Shown: positions 11,929 to 23,399, counted from the stretch's first letter. The stretch is DNA of 64,000 nucleotides from Blattamonas nauphoetae (GCA_033064195.1 JARBJD010000077.1:186001-250000); one strand, 5' to 3'. Translations and numbers: made by a program. Notes: generated by a model not told the origin, from the sequence alone.

Positions 11929-12603
11929 ATGGAGCGTGTGATCATGACCACCTTCTGATTCTCACATGCTTGGAAGCCTTGTCGGATTCGTGTCCAGTGA
12001 GTGCTGCAACAAATCACATATCAGAAAAGAGGAAAAGGCATGAATCGAGAAAAGGGTGTCATGTATTGTAAGGAGATGGAAAGGAACGCAAAGGAAGGCG
12101 GAGTATTAATGAAGGTGAGAACAGACTCATGTGGGAGAGGCACTTCAAGTGTGAGATAGTCGATGGAGGGGACATTTGTCTTCATCTGTGGAAATGTGGT
12201 TCAAGAATCCTGAAGAGAGAAATAATGTAGAAAAATCAAGAAAAAATACTCAGGAGAAGATTAAGGAAGGATCGTTGATACTGGTGGTTATCATGTCTTG
12301 ATCCAAGTCGGCTGTGGGACAGCTGGGTTCAAGAGTGAGATCCTGCAAGAGAATGATTGATATGTATTGAAAAGAAATAAAACACTATTTAACAATTATC
12401 TAAATCTATGGAAAGGTGTTCGAGTAAAAAGAAGGAGTCGGAGTCGGTCGGTCAGGCCGACTTTTTGTCCGATGTTGGGGAAAGACAGACCGACTCAGGG
12501 ACTCTTGAACCACGACCCCAGAAACAGTAATTTCGTGAAAAATGTGATGAACTAATTATAGAGATGTTGTGAATCAAAAATGAGAAAAAGGCAACAATAA
12601 AGT

Positions 12604-12676
12604 GTCCCGGGCGGGATTCGATCCTGGGTCCGGGGAACAAAAAGCTGCGGTGCTACCGCTCGACTAAAGGGCACTT
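12604..12676 (-). other. tRNA-like sequence
   Basis: The minus strand has an A-box-like segment (TTAGTCGAGCGGTAGCACC) and a B-box-like GGATCGAATCC at tRNA spacing. The outer seven bases AGTGCCC and GGACACT pair with one mismatch. The anticodon arm does not pair convincingly and the T-arm is imperfect, so I do not call a functional tRNA or an anticodon. It lies inside the right subterminal zone of the hAT-like element, so it is probably a tRNA pseudogene or SINE head. Confidence 0.45.
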
Positions 12677-12757
12677 CAAAAAAGTCGCCGACTGTTTTGT
12701 TTTTAGGGACTGGACTCGATGTTTTCAGACCGACCACCGCCCATGCCTACAGAACGG

Positions 12758-13014
12758 GTCCCTGTTCCCAATCACACTTCTTGATCGAATCATTCTATAC
12801 ATCCTTCCTCAACCACCACTGCTGTGCTCTCATTGCAACCAAATGACAAAACAGGCATTAATCGATGATGGCAAATGAGATTCAAGTTTGCTGTATCACA
12901 TTTGGAGACATGACACAAATCAAGTCATCCTCTCGTTGGTACAGCCTTAATACTCGGGAGTTTACGAATGTTGCCTATTTCGGTACGTATTTTGGGCCTC
13001 ATTTCGGGGATTCC
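12758..13014 (+). other. 5' flank of receptor gene
   Basis: Short region between the right target duplication of the hAT-like element and the start codon of the receptor gene at 13015. The frame is open from 12865, but no signal peptide precedes Met 13015, so this is taken as leader. No clear TATA element was noticed. Confidence 0.4.
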
Positions 13015-13420
13015 ATGCAGTTTTTCAGCCTCCTGTCTGTTCTCCTAACCGTCTCCACATCGCATCATGATATTCCCTCCCCAACTTTGCTCCCGTTGCA
13101 GAAATTCCTCTTCCAGCAAGGAAACACACAAAAGCTCAATGAGTTCAACACAAACTCCGACTTAGTGCTTCCAAATGGGAGATATCATGTCTCAAATTTG
13201 GAAGTCACATCCACGACCATGAATCTGAATGGAAGGCATTCATCGATTTTTCCATCGTCAACAATGAATGATGAAGATTTCTCAGAATATTCCGTGTCGA
13301 ACGGATTTGCAGATGAAATGAAAAACAGGCGGAGTCAACTTTTCCGAATCTCGAACTCGACAATTTGGATGTCGGAACTGATATTCGAATGTGGATTAGC
13401 TGGCTCGTCGATTGCAGCTG
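13015..13420 (+). CDS. receptor pseudokinase, N-terminal part
   Basis: First 135 codons of the transposon-interrupted receptor. The start is Met 13015 because it begins a clear signal peptide (MQFFSLLSVLLTVSTS); the in-frame Met at 12865 gives no such leader. After the signal come the usual short Ser/Thr strands of this family, with the stretch LFRISNSTIWMSELIFECGL matching the same position in the fragment at 37948-38763 (FVFSNSSILVSSMIIDCGW). The reading frame runs into the element at 13421 and would stop there at once. Removing the element and one copy of CAGCTG continues the frame into 15261. Confidence 0.85.
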
Positions 13421-15254
13421 GGTGATTCTAAATGAAAAGTTACAAAAGACTATGGTGCGTCTCAAAAAAAAATTTTTGTAGAATTAGCTGTCAGAGGTTT
13501 TCAGGACAGAAAAGTGCTAAATTTTGGAGATTTTGTTTTGATCGCGTTCGAGAGAGCCCTATTCTGATTGGGGCTTTTTTTCACATTTATTTCCCCGAAA
13601 CGTGCCAGAAAATCAACCGATGGTGTAAAACGATATAAAAGAACGGAAATGTGAGAAAAAAGCGAATCAAAAGCACGAATCATTCAAAAAGTCTTGAAAA
13701 ACATGGATTGACTCAGGGTTGTCGGGCCCTCTGAGTTGACTTAAGTCGTGGAAAAATGACTTAGTAGTAAGAAGTAAGGAAAAACGACTTACTACTAAGT
13801 TATTACATATGTAAGATCATTTTTGAGCAAAATATTGTGTTTTTTTCGATGAAATGAGACGAACGTGAAGAAAACCGACACTTCTCATGTTGGATTGTGC
13901 TCCTGGGCGATGGGGAAGAGGAAGCAGATAAAGCAAAGAGCAGGGTTGAAGTGAAACTGAAGAAAGGGAAGAAGGGAAAGAAATAATCTGTCGAACATAA
14001 AACATACAGAAAACAGGAAATAACGGGCGAGAAGAACGAAATTATGCAATCTCTGTCGATGAAAACTCCGCATCTCCCGACCAGAATGACGATACTCGAA
14101 GAAAAACCACTTGTCAGTCGTGGTCTGGTCTGTTTCGAAGTGATTCTGGAAGTGATGTCGTACAAGGTGATCATCGATCGAAATCTTTGAATAATAGTTG
14201 CTGAACTCACTACTGTGACAAAAGCAAGTCGGTGGAACAGTCTTCGAGTCTAACCAGGAAGAATGGGAGAGTTTCATGTTTGTGTCTAGAGATTGCATTT
14301 TTGTCAAGTCTGTACTCCCGCTCTGTCAGAAACAGCAAATTGAATGTAGAGGATTCTGTGATTGAACGTACAATGAAAGATTCTTTTCATTCAATCAAGA
14401 TCTGACCCACACAGACTTTTTCTCTATTCCACAAATAACCTCTCTTGGACCTTAAAGATGTTTACTCATAAGATATTTAATTCTTATCGGAGAGCAATAC
14501 TTTTGTGCACGATTTGAGATTCTGTCGACGAACGGTTATTGTATACCCTTTGATCAAGACCACAAAAAGTGGAAAAAAAGTGAAATTACTTACTTTCGAA
14601 GAAAAACGACTTAGTCTTAAGTCACGAGAAAAAAGCGAAAAGTAAGTCAAATTCCTTACTACTAAGTCATTCCGACAACCCTGGATTGACTTCCTCGCGT
14701 CAGAGAGGCAATATCTTCATAAAGGAATCCGAAAACGTCCATATGGTATTTTTGAGGCGAATTTGTGAATGGATATCATTTTTGAGGGTTACAATAGAAG
14801 AGGGAGGAAGATCGGAATTCACAAGTCAACTGTTTGAGGGGAAGAACGGGATCACCAGATCTGAATGAGAAAGTTGAAGGAAAAGAGTTGGAAAACCTCA
14901 AAATTGCAATCAATCAATGAGATGTCAAGTTTCGTTGTTGGATCGAAGATGATGGAAACAAAGACTTGGAAAGCGAAGATGAGAATATATATCCTGTTCA
15001 AGCGATGGTTTTCCGCTTCAAAGTTTGTGTTAAAACGAGATACTTGAACATGTTTGGAGGTATAGACAAGTCTGGGTGAAAAATGTCGACTGAATGCAGA
15101 ACTCAGATACAAAAGAATGTATGAAGAGTCAGAAGGACAAAAAACACCTTCATCATGTCGAGGGGAGGAGAATATGAGCGCTCTGAAAATTGCAGAGAGT
15201 TTCTGCACGTCTGGCAGAAGAAAATACGCGGGTAACAATTCATTTAGAATCACC
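13421..15254. mobile_element. DNA transposon inside receptor gene
   Basis: Terminal inverted repeats: the left end GGTGATTCTAAATGA (13421-13435) is matched on the other strand by the right end (15240-15254). The following bases remain similar (AAAAGTTAC against ATTGTTACC). The flanks are direct copies of CAGCTG (13415-13420 and 15255-15260); because this is a palindrome, the exact TIR/TSD border is ambiguous. The 1834-bp element holds no recognisable transposase and has a second element (13714-14683) inside it. A 6-bp duplication does not fit hAT, so the superfamily is left open. Intron splicing cannot explain the insert: the available GT and AG positions do not restore the frame, whereas exact excision does. 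Confidence 0.8.
13714..14683. mobile_element. nested hAT-like MITE
   Basis: Ends CAGGGTTGTCGG (13714-13725) and its inverse CCGACAACCCTG (14672-14683), flanked by a perfect 8-bp direct repeat GATTGACT (13706-13713 and 14684-14691). Subterminal copies of ACTTAGTAGTAAG and its inverse occur at both ends (about 13756-13800 and 14588-14665). There is no coding capacity of note in 970 bp. The CAGGG start, 8-bp duplication and subterminal repeats are typical of hAT MITEs. It inserted after the surrounding element, giving a dated two-step nest. Confidence 0.85.
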
Positions 15255-15260
15255 CAGCTG

Positions 15261-18200
15261 TTTACGGATCTTCTGTCACGATTGGAGGGAGTCGGGTGAT
15301 ATCGAACTTGAAACGGACGCCTTTGGTGATTGTTGAAGGAAATTCTGGGAAATCCAGTTCGATCACGATTATTGACACCTTGCACACTTCGTCGTGTTTT
15401 CCATCGCTTCTGCCTCTGACGAGTCTGGTCGGATCTGATTATTGGGCCACACACAATTCGGAATCCTCTGAGCTTGACATGGAAGTGTTGGTGACAGGAT
15501 CTGAGATTTCAGTTCGTGATGCTTGTCTGATTGGTGGAAGTGGGGTGCTGTTTGATTTTCGTGGAATGGGACAAACGACGATGGATGGCTGTTCGATCAC
15601 GACAACACTCTCGTCGACATTGCTGTTGAATACGACAAGCGACATTGGAAGTGAAGGAGTCGGTGTGAAGGAAGGAGGACGGGGTTTTGGGAATTCTGAG
15701 TCTGTTTCGCAAAAGATGATCGGGAGTTGCGTTTCATGCTGCACGAACCATCTTTACGGGACTGCGATTCGTGATCTGAATTGTGGAGGATCAGTTCTGT
15801 GCTCGAACACCTCCTTCACACACTGTACAACGACGGCAGAGTTTTTGAATCAACATTTCAAAACTCGCCTGTTCCTCACAATAGCTGACCCTCTCCTCCT
15901 CTTCTCCCTCTGCACTTTCAAGGGTTGCTCATCCTCAAGTGATGGAGGAGCCATTAATATGTACGGTATCTCTGCAGATCTAGAGATTCAATCATGTTCG
16001 TTTGAATCATGTTCTGCTACGGGTGGCTCTGGCGGAGCTCTGCATGATACAAAGTCGAATTCATCGTCGGTGACTATCTCTTCGTCATCATTTGTCAAGT
16101 GCTCGGCAGGCTATACATCGGCGGGATCTCTCTATCTCATGATGATTGCATCAATTACCATTTCTGACTGTGTTTTCCTGAATTCTCAATCAAACTGGCA
16201 AGGCGGTGCCATTAACATATACATCTGGGATGCTCATAAATTCAATTCTGGGTTGTCTAACTGTCTTTTCAGGAATTGCACGACTTTCAACACAACTTAT
16301 CGAGGGGGTGGAGCGTTCTACTTCGACAGTTGCACCTCCATCCGCCTCGATTCAATCAGTTTTCGAGAATGTGTGGCGGCAACAGGGAATGGGCAAGATT
16401 TATTTTTCATGTTGACACCCAATGCCGCTCACTCAACGTTGTCCAACTGCGATTCAACATCGACACCCGAAACGAGTCGAATCTACCCAACAACATTTTC
16501 ACTTGGAGATGGTTTACAAAATCCAACTGAAACCATAACAATCAAATCACTGATCACTTACCCAACAGCTTCGACGAGCACAGAGATTTTTATCACTTTC
16601 GACAAGGCAGTGACAGGATCGCTTCTTGTTTTGGTTTCGAACTCGGAAGGGACACCTCGGAGTGAAGCAGGAAAGGCGCCAAACATTGGTCGAATGTTTC
16701 TGTTCTCCATTGAATCATCGAAGATTGGGCGATGCACAGTGAGCACTGGAGACACTGGTCTGCTCCAACTTCCTCTCGAAGAATACAAAATTGTAACTGC
16801 TTTTCTCTCCAACCATCTTATCTCATTTTCCGACGTATCACTGGAAGTCGTCAACAGTCCCACCTTCAACTCGGCAGCGTGTATTCTGGATGACAGCCAG
16901 ACTCGTGCAATCTTGAATCTGGAAGGACCTGGTTTTGTGGATGAGACATATGAGTTGGTTCTTCACAATGAATGGACACTCGAAGCAACTGTCTCAGAAA
17001 ACAAAGCAACGATTGACTTGGGAATGATTGGAGGAAGTTCGAAATGGATGGAGAATCAAACATTTGTGATCATAAATGGAAATATGAAAAACACAAAATC
17101 GATTGTCGTCTCAATCCCATCGCCACTTTATTTCACGATTCCATTGGCAGCTCGTCTGACCAACATCGAAGTGAGTGATCTGAACGAAGCTAAAACGGAA
17201 GTGACACTGTCGTTCTCTTCTCGACTTTTGAAAGCCAACCAAGAATACAAAATCACGTTGGAGAGGAAAGGAGGAAGTGAGAGTGTTGTGATGGACGTGA
17301 CAACCGACAACAGTGGACTTCTTGCTGAACAGACTGTGATTCTGTATCCATCAAACGAAAATGAAGAAGAATGGAAGAACTCTCTTGGATTTGGGGAGGA
17401 ATACGAAGTGGTTGGTGTGTCCGCGAAAACAGGAGAAGAAGAGTATTTAATTCAATTCTCTCAAATCCTGTTGACAATGCCGATAGAGCCAGTGCGAATC
17501 ACTTCGGCGTCGTGCACCGACACCAATTCAAACATCACAGTTGTGTCTGTAGGAGGGTCAGGATTTGTGTCGGGAGAGTTCTACACAATCACTCTGAGTG
17601 GAAAGCCAACCTCCGACCCAACCTCGTCGTCCATCCACAACACGTCATTTGGGGTGATTGCATCCACTCCAACAGAAGCAACTTCCTCTCCTCTGCAGCT
17701 GTACCCATCCGATGGAAGCCAACTCAGGTTTTCGTATTCGTACACGATTGTTGGGATTTCGAATGGGTCAGTGGATGGAGTCGTCGACTCTGGAATGTTC
17801 GAGACTCAAGATGACGTCAAGCGAGATGAAGCTCTGATCACACGAATTGAAGCCGTTCTCGCGAGTTCACTGAATATATCGATCGTGATTGAACTTTCTG
17901 GAACGAACCTACCGAGTGGAACAGTTGGAATGCTGACACTGAATGATTCGTACTCTTTCGCCATCTCGTTCACTTCGTCAACATTTGGTCGAAGCGCCGT
18001 GATCGAACTTGGAGTGAGTGATTCTCTCGGATTTGGTTCAGAATACAAAATCACAACACTCGAAGACTCGAACAAGCAGACCGTCCAAATCCCATGCACG
18101 ACGATCGTCACACCTCCAAAGCCATCGAAATTGTCGCTGTGTGTTTGTGGAAATGAAGAGAGAACTGGAATGGATTTGAGCGGTGCAGATCCCGAAAGCT

Positions 18201-20191
18201 GCAGTGCAATCAATTCAGCGTGGAACACAGCGACTTCTCTTTCAATCATTGACACGACAATGCGAATTCTTGATTCAGCTGACATTTCATCTCCTCTCAT
18301 CGTCACAACTCGTGTTCCCTTCAATCTACTTTCGTTCGAAGTGGAACCAGCATCACTTCGAGTCAGCTCATCCTCGTCCCAACCAACCTCAGCCCTTGTG
18401 TCAGTGCAAGAAGGAGGACTGTGCAGACTGACACTGCTCACAATCACAGCCGACTTGTCTGTTTCAACATTCAAACTGGTATCAGCCTCGAAAGGAACCG
18501 TTGTGATTCGAAGCTGTTCGATTGAGGGAACACGACAGAGTGAGATGAACAGCGTGGATGGGTCGATTTGTGGATGGTCGAGTGGATTGATTGAGCTGAT
18601 TGAGACAGATGCCGAACTGAATGGTGTGACGATGAAAGAGATTGTGGTGGGAGGGATCTGGATGCGAGGAGGGAAGCTGAAAGTGACAGCTGGAGTGTTC
18701 TCTCAAAATGGACCATCGATCGCCGACTTCCCCTCCGCTCGTCAGAACATCCACTGCGAGGGAGAAGGTGCGATCACAATCCAAAGTCTGTCGGAAAGCG
18801 ATGGGACAAAGAATTCCCCCTCTGCCTGGTTGGACATGACGGAATGCAGAATCGAAGGAGATGAAGACATTGCTCGTTCTCCACTCTTCGTTCCAACGCT
18901 GAACTCGACAGAATCGAAAGTTGAGACGGAACAGAATGGAAAACAGGCATTGAAAGTGGTTGGGAAGACACTGATGCCGTGTGGATTGTCGTTGGAAGTG
19001 TTTGAGTGGGACTCATCTAAGAATGTGGAAGGCGAACACGAGCTTGTTGATCTCTCAATGTTAACGGCGACACATTGGAATGAAACTGAAATCCACATTC
19101 CTTTCTCGATGGCAGATGTTCCAACACTGAACAAGAAGATGGAATGGCGAGGTCAACTTGTGTTTGGGAATGGAGAGCGAACTTCGAATTGGATAGTTGT
19201 GTCAGGATTGAGTTCGGGAAACAAATCGCTTGGAGGAGTTGGATCAAAGTGGTGGATTCCCGTGATCATTTGTCTGTCGTATGCGCTTCTTGTTTCACTG
19301 GTGATCATTGTGTGTGTCTGTCTGCTTCGAAAGCGACGCTCAACTCAGAAAGCACTTCTGTCGAACGAAGAAATGTCAGCAGCTCAAATTGAAGAAGAGG
19401 AGAAGATGGAAGAGAACGATCCAATCACCAACCCGCCGAACAGCGCACTCTCTTCACTTCCATCGGCGAATGGAAAACATGGCACAGTGTTTGTAGAAAC
19501 CTGCTTTGCGAATGAAGAGGTGATTGCACCATCACAATCGTTTGTGGAAGTGATTGTGTGCAACGAGAAGTTGGAAGGTTCAGTGGCAGTGGAGACAGAC
19601 ACGCTGTTCAACGCTCTTCACAATGCTCGCTCAACACGTTTTTTGGAAAAGCGAAAAGTGGGTCAGGCGATAGCGAAAGGACTTGCTGGTCTTGTTGAGA
19701 TGCGAGTGATTGGAGACGTTTTGACTCAGCTGTCGCCGCACTGGGTTCTGTTCGACAAGAACGATCGAGTGTGTCTGAAGACACAAGAGAAGCAGAGTGT
19801 TGCAGGCGAGAGTGGAGTTGGGGAGGGAAAGAAGAAAATTTCGGAAGATCTTCAGCGATGGATGGCACCAGAAGTTGGACAAGGGAATTGGGAACGAACA
19901 AAAGAGAATGCTGACCACGGGGCAGTTTTTAGTCTTGGCCTTGTCTTGTGGGAAATTGAGACTGGTGTTGTGCCCTTCGGGGAAGTGGATGGAGCGACAG
20001 CTCAGCGTCGACTGGCATCAGACGAGAAGCCTGTGATGGAGAAAGTGAGTTCGTCGATGGAGGCGATCATCGTTCCGTGCCTCTCACTGGATCCATCACA
20101 ACGACCGACACTGAAAACGGTTCTGTCACAGCTGGTGGAACTGGACGGCGTTCCTCAGACATCGAACGAGAAGGAAGGAAACGCGATGTGA
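15261..20191 (+). CDS. receptor pseudokinase, main part
   Basis: Continues the gene begun at 13015. Without the transposon the two parts total 5337 nt, 1778 codons plus stop. The beta-helix part keeps the family landmark HLYGTAIRDL ... LCSNTSFTHC (about 15755-15830) and Cys/Ser strands such as FKGCSSSSDGGAINMYG. From about 16550 it changes to tandem Ig-like units of roughly 90-110 residues, often ending YKIV or YTIV. A membrane-proximal motif KKMEWRGQLVFGNG precedes one transmembrane helix (about 19250-19335, WWIPVIICLSYALLVSLVII) and a basic CLLRKRR stop. The cytoplasmic part has TDTLFNALHN, SPHWVLFDKND, RWMAPEVGQG, FSLGLVLWEIETG and SLDPSQRPT: a kinase C-lobe with APE and the F-helix region, but no Gly loop, VAIK lysine, HRD or DFG. 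It probably senses or binds at the surface and signals through a non-catalytic lobe. The GTG at 15296 is not a start. Confidence 0.85.
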
Positions 20192-21426
20192 CAGATTGTA
20201 TGACACTTCAATCTACAGATCTCACATCCACCCAAAACACCCTCTTTTTCATTTGAAAACATCTTCTTTTTCACTTCACTTCTTTTGATTGATCTTCATT
20301 GATGTCTCCCCGAGTCCGACACATTCTTCCTCGCCTTTCGTCACCTTTCCATTTCGTGTCACTCTTTCACGACCATTCACCTCTCTCCACTCTGACAGAT
20401 CGAATTGGATGAGCTTCGACATTCCTCATCCACTCACACACACCTTCCTCTTGTCTCATCCTTGACATCGCTTCGTCGATGTCATTGCCTCATCCAACCG
20501 ATGTTGTCTTGAAGCCTTTCTTCTTTTGTGAGATGAGTGTGATTGGTCTTCTCTTTCGTCTTGCCATGTTCTTCATCCTGTCAGCTGACTTTGGATGGTT
20601 CGGGTTTTTTGTTGAACAGCCTCGAGTTTCCTCGTCTCTACCACTTCACCCATCTCCCCGTCTCGCACGACACTCATTTCCAAATCACACAATCGTTATT
20701 TTAGTCTTCTTTTCACCCAAAAAGCTCTTCATCAAACTTGCATTTTCTCCTTCACGAACCAACATTTCTGAGTTCACCTTGCCACATTCGAAAAAAATCA
20801 TAAAAAGATTCATGAGGTCTATTGTAACACATGTTTGCTGTATCGTAGCCAGAAACTTGGCACAAGTCCAGAAAACGAAATATGGGCTCAGTATTCAAAC
20901 GAACAATAATGGAGAATTGGGAGTTGAATCACGATGAAATAATTTAATATTTGCTCGATCATAGATTTTGAATCGACAAAGAACACAAAACAGTGAAACA
21001 AAGAGACGAGGATCAAAGTGAAACAGAGACTCTTGTCTCGATAATTCTGCTGGAAAATGATGATAATGTCAATACAAATGAAGAAAATCACTATTACTTA
21101 TTGATTTTAAAAAAGATATATGAAATACAGTCGACCATACATACTAAACCTCAAACCCGACATACTAAACCCAATCTGACATACTAAACCCAAGCCAGAG
21201 TTTCTCCAGAATCAGACAGTTCTGTCCCTTGGAATGAAAGGTTTCGTTTCCCTTACAACTTTTTCATTATTATCATCAGAGTAGCACTCTTCTCATGTCT
21301 TCACTTCGGAACAGAGACAAAACACAGCTTCAAAAATCATTGCTCATTTTCATATTGGATGAAAATTTTCCGATTATACTGTGCATTGGTCAGTGTAAAA
21401 TAAAAAGTTGGTGAAACAAACTGCTA
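20192..21426. other. 3' flank and intergenic region
   Basis: The first 250 bases after the receptor stop are CT-rich. The open frame at 20479-20937 is hydrophobic but lacks any family feature and is not called. 21130-21190 holds a short tandem repeat, listed separately. Nothing else is supported. Confidence 0.4.
21141..21190. repeat. short tandem repeat, CATACTAAACCC type
   Basis: Three imperfect direct copies of an 18-20 bp unit built on CATACTAAACC. It resembles a telomere-like motif only superficially: the unit length and sequence are not those of a simple telomeric array, and it is internal. Confidence 0.5.
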
Positions 21427-21732
21427 TTGATCAGCTTACAGTGTTGTCGAAGACTATCTCAAATCCAATCCCACAAATTTTTTGGAGAATCTGGACGAAA
21501 TGTCAGCAATATTGTTCAACTTTGTCGCCAAGCTGAAACTGTCCGTGTGTGGGTGAATAGACAAAGAATTGGCGGGGAAGATCTAATTATTGAAATCGAT
21601 GTGTCCCTTTTTGGCCAGAAGAAAACAATCGTGGCCGAGAACGATCACAACATTGGGAATCAGACCAGTGACGAGATAAGGTCCATGAAGTGGCCCACAG
21701 GTCCTGAGGGACAAATGGCATTTCAACAATAA
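21427..21732 (+). mobile_element. Merlin/ISXO2-like transposase relic
   Basis: A 101-codon frame with the stretch RQRIGGEDLIIEIDVSLFGQ followed by KK. It resembles the first catalytic block of ISXO2/Merlin DDE transposases, where a strand of the form IVEIDES.FGKRK.NRG carries the first Asp. The expected NNRGRE continuation is present about 21622-21640 but one frame over, so the copy is frameshifted. The second and third catalytic acidic residues are not visible and no terminal repeats were found. A decayed piece of a DNA transposon is the best reading. Confidence 0.5.
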
Positions 21733-23391
21733 CAATGATCCCATTTAATATCATTTATAAGCATTATCACATCTTTTTCTTCAATCAGGGCAAACCAATG
21801 ATTGAAGAGACTGCCACATGCGCGACGGGAATGGGAGCAATGGCAACTGGGACCGGGTAAATTATGATGATAGGTTGGGAAACTCATGGGAACTTCGGTT
21901 TGTTCAATGGACACTTCTGTCCCCGCCGACAATCGATTTCTGGAATGAACGACGATTGCGTAACAAGCTCAAATAGAGTCTTTGTCATATATCCCCCTTC
22001 CTGGTAAAGAACGACTATGGTGTGGAGGTGAAGATCCATAAATTCTGGAGCTGGTTTCTTTTTAGGAAAGATGAAATGCGATGACAACGATGATCATCGA
22101 GAGAATTGAGAGATACATGAGAAAATGAGAGATATTTTACTGTTTACAATTCAAAAGACTCTGGACGATTCACTTTTTTCATTCATTTCTTTATTTTTTG
22201 CGACATGTCGGTGAGAATCACCCATGTAGGCAAAGTGTCTCTTGAGTACACAAATTGGTGAGGCCGTACCCAAGCCGATATCCCCTTCGTTCTCGTACAA
22301 CCTCCAACATTCCGAACCGAGTCTTGACCTGTCACAGCCAAAAGTCCTATCACAAGAAAGAATGACATCTTCAAAAGTTTCAACAATGAAGGAATATCAT
22401 GAATTCATGTCAAAAATAGTAGAAGAGAATTCCATTCCTCCTGAGTTGTTTTTCACACCGACGAAACAAGTCTCCAACTTTTCTCGCTCCATCAACCAAA
22501 ACAGGTTCATCTCGCTGGTTGTGATCCTCCCCCTCACACTCACACACTTTAGAGTCTGATCTGACTGATCTCACCGAAGGTTGATCTTAAAAACACAAAT
22601 ATCTTATGATAACTCTCTTCATCTTCACAATTCTCAATACAAATGTGTCATTTTCATCAATCGACTGTGAAATGAATCAGAAAAAAGTGGGCCATCGTCA
22701 TATAAAGTCGAGGATTTTGACTTTTGATCATCGGGCCCACAACACACCCTGAGGTCAAGTGATCACATGATCAGGCATTTTAATCAGACACTATCAGAGA
22801 AAGGGAAAGAGAAGCAGATTCACTCAGCCTCTCGACCAAACTTTCTATAAGAGTCTGAAGGGGAATCTCCGAAGCAAGTTTAATCCACCTGATCCGTTCA
22901 CATCTCCAGCTCACCTTGCCGAAATCGCCAGAATACTCCCTGGGAGTCTCGCAATCTGTCTAAATCCTGATTCGATCCATGAATCATTCGAAATTACAGG
23001 GATATATGGGTGAGAGTTTTTGATGTCATAAAAAAAGTTCGACTTTACATCTTCGAAACTCGTCTCATCACACAGGAGAGACAGATTTTGTTCATACTCG
23101 GATATTCGTTGGAGACACAATTCAACGTCTTTATCGTGAAACCAGTCCAGATACTGGCTCGAGGGACTAGTCTCGTTTATTGATGCGAGTCCTCGAGCTG
23201 TTTTGTGATGTTAAAAATCCTGACCCATATCCTCTCAATTTTGCCACATTTTTAAGGAACGGACATTTAATCGATGACATCTCAGAAAATGGAGTGAAAA
23301 CCGGCATGAAAATTCAACAATCAACAATTTTGACAGAAAACACTGCTCCCGTCAATCAAGATATTTCTCCACCAAACTCCCAACCAAAGTC
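21733..23391. other. intergenic, little content
   Basis: Mostly non-coding in appearance. A possible short secreted-protein exon lies at 22183-22386 on the minus strand (listed separately). The sequence 22680-23170 has several stop-free short frames on both strands, none recognisable. Confidence 0.35.
22183..22386 (-). CDS. possible small secreted protein or first exon
   Basis: Encodes 67 residues opening with MLKLLKMSFFLVIGLLAVTG, a good signal peptide in form, followed by a basic/Cys segment (NVGGCTRTKG) and a Lys-rich end. No family is recognised, and no partner exon was located. It could be a chance hydrophobic frame. Kept at low confidence because signal peptides of this quality are uncommon in the surrounding non-coding DNA. 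Confidence 0.3.
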   Translation of the reverse strand: MLKLLKMSFFLVIGLLAVTGQDSVRNVGGCTRTKGISAWVRPHQFVYSRDTLPTWVILTDMSQKIKK

Positions 23392-23399
23392 GCGAAATA

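Larger units (their letters stand above)
9412..12749. mobile_element. hAT-like element carrying a gene
   Basis: The ends form terminal inverted repeats. The left starts TAGGGATGGGCAGCGGTCGG; the right, on the other strand, starts TAGGCATGGGCGGTGGTCGG. The element is flanked by a perfect 8-bp direct repeat CAGAACGG (9404-9411 and 12750-12757), as expected of a hAT target duplication. Subterminal zones are rich in CCGACT/GGTCGG motifs (9426-9460; 12436-12506; near 12690), resembling hAT transposase binding clusters. No transposase is recognisable, so it is non-autonomous. Instead it contains a Cys-rich gene on the minus strand with apparent introns, and a tRNA-like segment near the right end. 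Length 3338 bp. The intact target duplication points to a single, not very old insertion. Confidence 0.8.

Noticed and set aside
12604-12676. functional tRNA gene
   Set aside because: A and B boxes are present, but the anticodon arm does not pair and the T-arm is imperfect; kept only as tRNA-like sequence.
13421-15260. the insert in the receptor gene as an intron
   Set aside because: GT at 13422 and AG positions near 15247 and 15257 do not restore frame, while exact excision with one CAGCTG does; inverted ends also point to a transposon.
15296-15298. GTG as the start of the 1631-codon receptor frame
   Set aside because: Twelve in-frame codons precede it back to the transposon junction and join the signal-peptide exon at 13015-13420 exactly; the frame start is only an artefact of the inserted element.
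21141-21190. internal telomere remnant
   Set aside because: The 18-20 bp CATACTAAACCC-type units are too long and too few for a telomeric array.
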